Shown here piece after piece: positions 56,178 to 64,000 of a DNA stretch of 64,000 nucleotides. The notes under the pieces were generated by a model that saw only the letters and a program-made list of their open reading frames with translations, was not told where the DNA came from and made no database searches. Every line of letters begins with the position of its first letter. The first letter of the stretch is position 1. The DNA is from Isoetes taiwanensis. Lineage: Eukaryota > Streptophyta > Lycopodiopsida > Isoetales > Isoetaceae. The stretch spans positions 6,695,710-6,759,709 of the forward strand of contig JAJEKV010000063.1 of NCBI GenBank assembly GCA_021234155.1, in the 5' to 3' direction. A program made the position numbers and the translations under genes.

Positions 56178-56700
56178 TTGACTAATGACACCGTAATTGT
56201 TAATCATACTCTCCTTGCTCCAGGTGGTTCAGGCACAGATCCGACACCAGCACAGATCCCGCTCAGGCATCACAGAGACCGCTCCAGGCGGCACGGATCC
56301 CGCTCAAAGGCGGAAGAAATACCGCTTACAGCACGAGATCCGGTCATGCTACACTCTTGCCCTACTTTGGGACAAGGTTGCTTTCGCGAATTGAGAGGTT
56401 GCTTTCGCTACACCACGGGAATAAAGAACGGCCGAAGAACAAAGAGAAAGTCCAGGAAGCTCAAGGCATATTGCAAGCATTGCATAACATCCACGGAGGT
56501 TGGGGAAGGAGCATATTCGATGAAAGGTCATGGGGGCGAGTGGAGAAGTCGTGACGGACCGGCCCGGCGGTAGCTCGAGAGGCACCTCCACGTGAGGCAT
56601 TCCACACTCTTCGGTTGCCCCCAAGGCTTACGAGACGGCATGAAGAAGCGCCACAAGTTAATCCCCCCTAAGGTGGACCACCTACCAAGATGATGTAATC
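56178..56700 (+). other. Basic open frames near the transposon right end
   Basis: Two overlapping frames (56178-56573 and 56357-56554) encode Arg/Lys-rich peptides such as KNGRRTKRKSRKLKAYCKHC, with no recognised domain. The DNA repeats CAGATCCCGCTCAGGC-like phrases, so the frames may reflect repeats. They could be a further exon of the plus-strand gene. Confidence 0.3.
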
Positions 56701-57021
56701 AGAGGAGTGGCGAAGACCGCCATGGTCTCTGCGTCCGATGTAAAATACATTGTATCTGTTCAATTTATTAATAAAAATTCTTTTTCAACTACATCTTTGG
56801 TTTCAAACTTTAATGAATTTCCTTTGTTTCAGTTGCATTGTTTTTGTTCTCGACTCGCGAACCTGGGAAAACTGCAGCACAGCTCGGATTCAGAGTTTTA
56901 TTCAAAAATTCGAATTAAGGATAGTTTTCGGGTCGGGGTGCTACTTTTTATGTAAATTAACCGGGTTCCGAAAAAAAATGGGAATGGAATGAGTCCCACT
57001 TTAATTAAATACGACTTCAAT

Positions 57022-58791
57022 GCAATTCCTTAATAAATCGTAGAAGAAAAAAGAAATCAAATAGTGCAAATAGACAATGGTACCCATCACAATCTGCACC
57101 TAAGAAGCACGATTTGAGTATTGCATCTCTTAGACATAAAATGACAGATCTGAAAAGCACTCCAACTTAGCTACACAACACCTTATCTAAGCAATTATGC
57201 ATGCCCACTAATCTAAATGCCAGCACCTACTGCACTCTCTTCTGCAATTCCATATGCAAGCTATCAACCTATTGTCACTCTACCCAACACCCAAAACATA
57301 CACACAAATCTATCTGTAGCACCTATTACATGCAGATGCCTTCCTGTTATAGACAAAAAGAGAAGCATTTCAAACCTGGTAGAAATCGCTCATGTAATGA
57401 ATCCAGTTGCCATGCTCCATTGCTCAGTTCTGGATTTTGAAGTTCCATATACTGCATTTAGCTCCACATACCAGCATTTAGCATGAGGCTTAGCCAAGTA
57501 GATACCAGATGCAAAACTATAACTCTGGTAAGGAAAAGAGCGGGTCTACACTATCCAAATAAGGATGGAACAATTCACATAAGCCCAGCATCTGTGGAAA
57601 AATAGATAATATTTTAGGCAGAAGTTACAGATGTCTTTTAATGCAACAGGCAACCATTTTTTTTTCTTGCCTACGGAATCAAGCAGAATCCGTTGCTCCA
57701 CGATACCAATGGCAGGGAATAGGCAATCAGAAACTAACAAAGGTTTGTATCTGTATAAAATCACCAGAATCACAAGCTCTGCACCCTCAATATTCTTGCC
57801 ACAGGGAAATATCATTTCGGCCTAGCTAGAATGCTTGCAGGGTGAGGTTTGGACCATATGTCAGCTGATTAGCACTGCAAAAGCACTCTTGCTTCCTCTC
57901 ATGCCAAGAGTCATACTTCCATATTGCATTTATACCAGATAGAATCTCCAGAATCCAAAAGGTTACCTAGAGGTTCTGGTAAATAAGTCCTTTGCAAATT
58001 TGTACTAGTGTGGATGTTGTTTGTTTGCAAAAATGGTGGAGTCGTTATTGAGCTCCTGTGGGGCATAACGATGGCAAATTCTGCAACCTTGGCATTTTGA
58101 GTAATGCTCCATTCCTACAGAAGCAGATACAGATATTTCCGGGGTTATTATGCCTCACTCCCACTGCTGAGACAATCTGCATTGAAACCATCTTCACCTC
58201 CTAAACTCACATTAATGAATAGAAGCCAAATACGAATTGCTACAAACAAAATTGAATCAAGATCAACGATGAATTTGAAACCCTACACAGCAAAACATAC
58301 AGGAAGCAGTAGCGTTGTAACTTCTGGGCCCATTAGAAATGATGGCTCGTTGCAGAAAAGGGTTTGCCCACCAATGAAGCTTCTCCAGCATGGTATAGGT
58401 GCAATTCCAGATAGCGATTCAATACCTGTCTGTTCTAGGATGAAGAACAAAAAAAGGTTAGAAAGAGAACTCTGGAGAATACAGTGGTCGTACCCTAATG
58501 GAAAAAATCACCATAGAATTCGTAACCTTCCAATGGGTAGCAAACAAATTTAACCGGATTTGAGCTATAAAGGCCTGCCAGTCCCCTTGGTGGACTGTGT
58601 TGCAGAATAACCTGCATACTTCTAAGGCCTCATTGAGAGGAAGAACAAACACCTTACAGCTTTGAAAAATAGAAGGCAATAGAGCAATCTGACACAGATC
58701 AAAGATTGGAACGGCAATAGAAAATGCATTTTGGCAAGGTCTAAACTCCTTGTTCATGCCAACGCACTTATCCCTAATCAACAGCCGTTAG
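57022..58791. other. Gene-poor stretch right of the transposon
   Basis: A 149-codon plus-strand frame at 58104-58553 has no recognised domain and ordinary AT-rich composition, so it is probably chance. Nothing else was recognised. Confidence 0.4.
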
Positions 58792-58837
58792 ATCTAGGGC
58801 TGGGTCCAACACTTACGCAATAACATTATAAATAACA

Positions 58838-59924
58838 CTAGTAACGGTGCCTAGCATTGCTGGGCATAAGTTGAGAGCATAGATTGGGAGCCTATAAAGG
58901 TCCGGAATGAGATTAACCAAGCCCCATGTTGCTTTGCTACATTTGACCCCTTTCAAAGACCAACAAACGCAGTAGAACCATAGTGAGGACTTGTAAAGGA
59001 TTTTCAACATTACAGGGGTATGATTATGGTCACTCAAAAAATACCACCTTCGTAAAAATTTGTATTATGGGATCGTATGTCTATGTGAAACCTTAAATGC
59101 CTGAAGGGTATGAGGATAATGTCTCGAAGATACTATTGACTATACTTGATAGACATATTTTTATGGGTCATGTGGGTTTTATGTTGGCAACTGATGCTTG
59201 ATAATGCACAAAAGAGTGTCTACAATATCGGATGACTGTAGACATTATCATTTGGATTAGAAGCATGACTTTTGTTGTAAGAGATAGTGACTATATCATG
59301 TATTGCAATAGTGCGCAACCTACTTTACATTGACCCATTCATTGCTATATCAAAAGGTATTATGATCTCTATATCCTGATGACTAACCACATACACTTGG
59401 TTAGATCTAATGTGGATTGTATATGGATTGTAGTTGGAATTAGCCTTAGCATTTGCACAATGAATAGTAATTAATCCTCTTATCAAGGTGGGAAGGGGTA
59501 AATAAAAACAAAACCAAGGGTACCACTTAACAAAATTCCATGCAAAACCATTAACAAAAACCTTCACAACAAAGGCAGTTAATCTTACTTTAATCTTACT
59601 TTACTCTTGTGCGTAGCAATGGTATAATGTGCGTAGCAATGGTATAATGTGCATGGATTGCTAAATATAAATGTTGTCTTGGAGTATAATATTAAAGTGC
59701 ACTGCATCTTCGACCGCTTGAATATCATAGAAAATAGACCACCTTCGATGGGCGTTCCGTGCGATTCTTCACAAAGAGGGGTATTAATGTGTGGGGTGGT
59801 AATGTGTTATGTTGGACTGTTGGACCATTTTTTGATGGGCATCATGTTGCCTCCTTTAAAAGGGTTATGAACCTTCCCGAATTAATGAACACCATGTGTT
59901 TGCACTTAGAAAAACCCTATCTCA
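58838..59924 (-). mobile_element. 1.09-kb non-autonomous Helitron-like element
   Basis: 3' end: CTAG at 58838-58841 with a slightly mutated hairpin at 58849-58865. 5' end: TGAGATAGGGTTTTTC at 59924 reading leftward. The outer bases are A and T at the two sides, as for Helitron insertion. The interior aligns with 62811-63793 and with the ends of 18540-21617. No protein coding was recognised. Confidence 0.65.
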
Positions 59925-61689
59925 TGCTTGATTTATTTATAAGAAGCAAAGAAGCCGATCAAATGATCACTTATAACTACCTATAACTGCAAAAATAATA
60001 TGGAATCAAAGTATCTCCTTGTATGTTGCATTTCAGTTATAAGCCTATGTATGAGATGTAGAGAAACAGACTCCTGCATCAAGTAACATTAGATAAACTT
60101 CTACTATTTTCATACAATGCATAAATCATCATCCAAGATATAGAAGCATTATTGACATCTAGATCAACCTCTTACCTCACACTACCTGCTAGCATCTAGA
60201 ACTCAAGCTAGATGTCATCACATAGCAAACAGATCTTTTCTGTGCAAAAATTGGAACACGTTACGTCTTCTAACAAAGATGTTCCTGCAAGTTTCTAGAG
60301 CACCAAAGCATGCATGTACTGCTTGTTGCTTCTAATTACAAAGCCACAGAGCCTATCACACAATTAGAATGAATAAATGACTTCTTGTGCGAATAATGAA
60401 ACAAAAGATTTGATATTAGGCTTGCCAAAGAGCTCATATCTATCAGAGAAAAAACCTCGATCATGTTGCATTTGTTGTGGCTGCATTAAAAAATGGTATG
60501 AATGGAACTGATGATTTCAAGAGCCAAGATATTGAGTGTCATTTTGAAAAGTCACGGGAAAACAACTGCAAAGAAACACATCCACTTTTAAGCAACATGA
60601 ACTCCATGAACTTAAATCCTTAGTGGCAAGTACAACTGCAAGTGAGCAAACAGAAAATTATAAACAATGACATAGAGATCAGATGTATGCAACAACCAAA
60701 ACAAAATGAAATAGATCATGTAAAGGAATTTTTAGGAAAAGAACATCAAGCTGTGGCTTACATTTATGATGACTAACCAACAGAAGAATAGTTCTAGCAA
60801 GCATCTTTCTTCTTACCTCCAATAATTGAATGTTTCTCCTCAAGTGCATATGGTTTTTCTGCCATGGAAGTACACATGCATATATGCAAATGTCAAGCAT
60901 GATCACCATTGTTGTATAATTTCAGCTGTAGCTCTATCTCAATCAGAATTCTTATAGATCTTTCATGCTGAAAGGAAGCAGCACACCAACTGTCTATGTT
61001 GTGCAGCTTAAAGGTGATGTTCCGTATCTCTTAACTATAAGAATATCATGATATACCATTGCAAAATCTAATTCCAAATGCATCAGACCCTTAAGTTCAT
61101 GCATTGAATCGTTGAGATCATGATCAATCTTCAAGCCATCATTCAGTGCAGCATTTTTGAAGGGGAGAACTAAGAAACGGAGTAAATAACATTGGAAAAT
61201 GGCAAAGACCCAAGGGGGATTCACTGTAAGTGCCATACAATGTGCCTGAGTGACTTGTAGGGGGGTTTTTTCGACCCAATTCCATACGTATACGTAAGAG
61301 GTAGGGGGGTTTTTTGCCACTACTTGGGGTAAACTTTGTACGGAAGGGGTCGAATTTGCCTTTCAAGAAATCGTATACGGGGGTGTTTTTGATCACCCTA
61401 TGCACGCACATGGCATACCCCCCTTACTATAAGTGAACCCCCCGGGCAAAGACCCTGCCAAAGTTGGATTATGAAATAATGCATCAGTTTGTCAAGAAAA
61501 TTACATATGGAAGATCGCTCTAAAGGCTACGGCATCCAATCCCAAGATTTCTGGCATGTCCAAATACCAAAGGCAGCAATGTGGATCTTATGGATCTGGT
61601 CCCAGCCGAGTCTCGCCATAGCCATATCTGCTTCGAAGGCCTAGTTGATTTTCCCTGATTCAATCCGTTGTAGCTCACCCTGCAAACAA
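59925..61689. other. Gene-poor stretch
   Basis: 61255-61440 is unusual: GTAGGGGGGTTTTTT occurs twice near 61257 and 61303, with a CATACGTATACGTA segment between and runs of C at the right. No gene was recognised. Confidence 0.4.
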
Positions 61690-62810
61690 CAATGTAAGTC
61701 TCTGTAACAATAACTGGGCTTCAAGAATGTTGAATGTTTTCCAAGACCACTCATATTCTTTAAATCATTTTCACAAATTTAAAAAAGAAAAGATTGGTTT
61801 CAGACATGAATGTGAAAGATATATGGAGACAACTAATGCAACTAAAAGAAACATAAAATCATACCGCCTCTATAGCTTTACTGGAATCATGATGCAGAAG
61901 AATAGATCTATGCCCTTATATGTGCTGCTCCTACATTCATTGAAGATTGAAGCCACTTAAAAAAGATTAAATAGTTCCACAGTGGGCAAGCAAAGATCTA
62001 ACCTGCAAAGAAGTAGAGAAGTTATGGTGGGTTTCTTGCTGGTTGTCGAAAATATCTTTCTACTAAGATTCTAGAGATGAACTAAGTTAGTAGACAGGGA
62101 AATGCTTGCTTGCAATCAGAACCTACAGAGGAGAAGAGTAATGTGGTTTTCTCTTTCAATGTGATGAACAGTTCATGCTTCCAAGCCTGATCTAATCTCA
62201 AGTACATGTGGATCTTTATAGAAATGGCATCCAATCTTGTGACTTTATTTTTGCCTCCGGAAGCATAGATTTAAACGTTGTGCTTCCAACAACAATTGTG
62301 CTTCCAACAGCAATCATTATAGAAAAATGATTCAAGTAAGCATGTGCTTGAGCTTTAAGTAACCGGATATTGCTCTGTAGAAACCAAAGTAAACTGAAAG
62401 AAAGCAAAAGAATATTAATATTGAATGATGTATACCTCATGCCAATTTTTATTTCTTAATCGTGCATAGCAAAGGATTGCTTTGAACCGTAATCTCATTT
62501 GATGACCTAACTTGTGCCTTTGGATCATACCCAAGCCCTGCCCTGCGGTTTTTATTTGGTTGGATCCTGCAAACAACTCCGGCCATAGCTTCATCAAAGT
62601 ATGCGAACATCATAATCATCTTCAGAAACTTGGATGACAGAGCCCCTGCTTCTACAGTCAGATTTCGCCGAATCCGAGGCTGTTTCTGCGCTTTGGCCCT
62701 AGGGTCGTGAGAATTCCACAAATATCTGAATCGTCCAACTCTTATTGTTAAATCTAGGCCGTTGAAGTTTTTAGGGCGTGGTCCATTACTTGCACTAAAA
62801 CATTATAATA
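61690..62810 (-). repeat. Right arm of the dispersed inverted duplication
   Basis: Reverse-orientation counterpart of 21618-22740. It keeps the same 77-codon frame (plus strand 61727-61960) and the same flanking 40-bp motif at 62771-62810. Confidence 0.8.
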
Positions 62811-63793
62811 CTAGTAACGGTGCCCAGCGTTGCTGGGCATAAGTTGAGAGCATAGATTGGGAGCCTATAAAGGTTTTGGCCGGAATGAGATTAACCAAGC
62901 CCCATGTTGCTTTGCTACATTTGATCCCTTTCAAAGACCAACAAACGCAGTAGAACCATAGTGAGGACTTGTAAAGGATTTTCAACATTACAGGGGTATG
63001 ATTATGGTCACTCAAAAAATACCACCTTCGTAAAAATTTGTATTATGGGATCGTATGTCTATGTGAAACCTTAAATGCCTGAAGGGTATGAGGATAATGT
63101 CTCGAAGATACTATTGACTATACTTGATAGACATATTTTTATGGGTCATGTGGGCTTTATGTTAGCAATTGATGCTTGGTAATGCGCAAAAGAGTGTCTA
63201 CAATATCAGATGCATTTGGATTAGAAGTATGACTTTTGTTGTAAGAGATAGTGACTATATCATGTATTGCAATAGTGCACAACCTACTTATACATTGACC
63301 CATTCATTGCTATATCAAAAGGTATTATAAATATGGATTGTAGTTGGAATTAGCCTTAGCCTTTACACAATGAATAGTAATTCATCCTCTTATCAAGGTG
63401 GGGAGGGGTAAATAAAAACAAAACCAAAGCTACCACTTACAAAATTCCATGCAAAACCATTAACGAAAACCTTCACAACAAAGGCAATTAATCTTACTTT
63501 ATCTTGTGCGTAACAATGGTATAATGTGCATGGATTGCTAAATATAAATGTTGTCTTGGAGTATAATATTAAAGTGCAATGCATCTTCGACCGCTTGAAT
63601 ATCATAGAAAATAGACCACGATCGACGGGCTTTCCGTGCGATTCTTCACAAAGAGGGGTATTAATGTGTGGGGTGGTAATGTGTTATGTTGGACTATTTT
63701 TTGATGGGCATCATGTTGCCTCCTTTGAAAGGTTTATGACCCTTCCCGAATTGATGAACACCATGTGTTTGCACTTAGAAAAACCCTATCTCA
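62811..63793 (-). mobile_element. 983-bp non-autonomous Helitron-like element
   Basis: 3' end: CTAG at 62811-62814 and hairpin at 62822-62838. 5' end: TGAGATAGGG at 63793 reading leftward. It is the uninterrupted version of the element at 18540-21617, lies in the same relation to a dirigent gene tail (112 bp from the stop), and has the same flank on its other side. One insertion was therefore copied with the locus. Confidence 0.65.
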
Positions 63794-63904
63794 TGCTCCA
63801 ATATATTATATTAGTACAAAGTAAATTTTATTCTGAGAACATAATCTTCAAAATGTAGAGCATAATCTTCAATGTGTATGATGAGATGATGCTTCTTACA
63901 TGTA

Positions 63905-64000
63905 CTAGAAAGAATATAAAGGGTATACAAGAGTAGCGTTAACAAATGTTACAGAATCTGGTGAATTAATTTCCACATGAGTGAAGTTGGCCCAACCTTT
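63905..64000 (-). CDS. Dirigent protein, 3' end only (copy 5, cut by window end)
   Basis: The last 32 codons read KGWANFTHVEINSPDSVTFV and NATLVYPLYSF, then TAG (63905-63907 on the minus strand). They are identical in protein to the intact gene at 28247-28783. Whether the rest is intact cannot be seen. Confidence 0.85.
   Translation of the reverse strand, partial: KGWANFTHVEINSPDSVTFVNATLVYPLYSF

Larger units (their letters stand above)
44926..57017. mobile_element. 12.1-kb two-gene DNA transposon, module copy 2
   Basis: The left end AAGTCGTATTTAATTAAAGT plus GGGAC (44926-44950) is repeated exactly in inverse at 56993-57017. The four bases CAAT flank it on both sides (44922-44925 and 57018-57021), as expected of a target duplication. 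GGGACT motifs recur just inside each end. Inside, a minus-strand DUF7869-like transposase-type gene (45122-48010) and a plus-strand ParB/MTase/FCP1-like gene (48609-55740) diverge from a shared 0.6-kb promoter region. The superfamily is not clear: 4-bp duplications occur in several groups. That the two genes are both cargo of one element is inference from the matching ends. Confidence 0.75.

Noticed and set aside
58104..58553. 149-codon open frame as a gene
   Set aside because: No recognised motif, no matching copy elsewhere in the window and no splice or promoter context. It is left as part of a gene-poor stretch.

Overview
The window looks like nuclear DNA of a land plant. The support is a family of dirigent-protein genes with secretory signal peptides, PLS-type pentatricopeptide-repeat (PPR) fragments, a J-domain fragment with GT-AG introns, one end of a CACTA transposon, seven Helitron-type 3' ends and much low-complexity DNA. 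A seed-free plant such as a fern is plausible from the look of the PPR and transposase-like proteins, but that is inference. No rRNA, tRNA, CRISPR or bacterial operon was seen.

The most notable content is two copies of a divergent two-gene module. In each, a DUF7869-like DDE transposase-type gene lies head to head with a gene that appears to encode a ParB-like domain followed by a beta-class (motif IV before motif I) DNA amino-methyltransferase-like domain. Copy 1 is about 5.16-17.09 kb (ParB/MTase-like gene on -, transposase-like gene on +). Copy 2 is about 45.1-55.7 kb (transposase-like on -, ParB/MTase-like on +, with an FCP1-like HAD phosphatase segment downstream). Copy 2 is enclosed by 25-bp perfect terminal inverted repeats (44926-44950 and 56993-57017) flanked by a 4-bp CAAT duplication, so it reads as a complete 12.1-kb DNA transposon. 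Reading frames in both copies are broken by stops and frameshifts, from decay or residual sequencing error.

Both ParB/MTase-like genes carry 22-bp palindromes, in the 5' part of the gene and in the intron just after the ParB-like exon. The positions match but the sequences differ: AAATTGGGC arms around a 4-bp spacer in copy 1, and a perfect palindrome of half-site TTCTCGACTCG in copy 2. Because bacterial ParB proteins bind palindromic parS sites, a self-targeting protein-site pair is a testable hypothesis.

Layout: 0-5 kb, Helitron end, PPR remnant, direct repeat. 5-17 kb, module copy 1, including a 1.8-kb polypyrimidine tract and palindrome arrays. 17-40 kb, dirigent cluster (two copies on +, two on -; a fifth at the window end) with Helitron-like elements, a 450-bp MITE, a J-domain fragment, a CACTA end, foldback elements and a PPR pseudogene. 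40-45 kb, gene-poor DNA. 45-57 kb, transposon copy 2. 57-64 kb, gene-poor DNA with two 1-kb Helitron-like elements and an inverted duplicate of 20.7-22.7 kb, ending inside the fifth dirigent gene. Only the dirigent gene at 28247-28783 is intact from start to stop.
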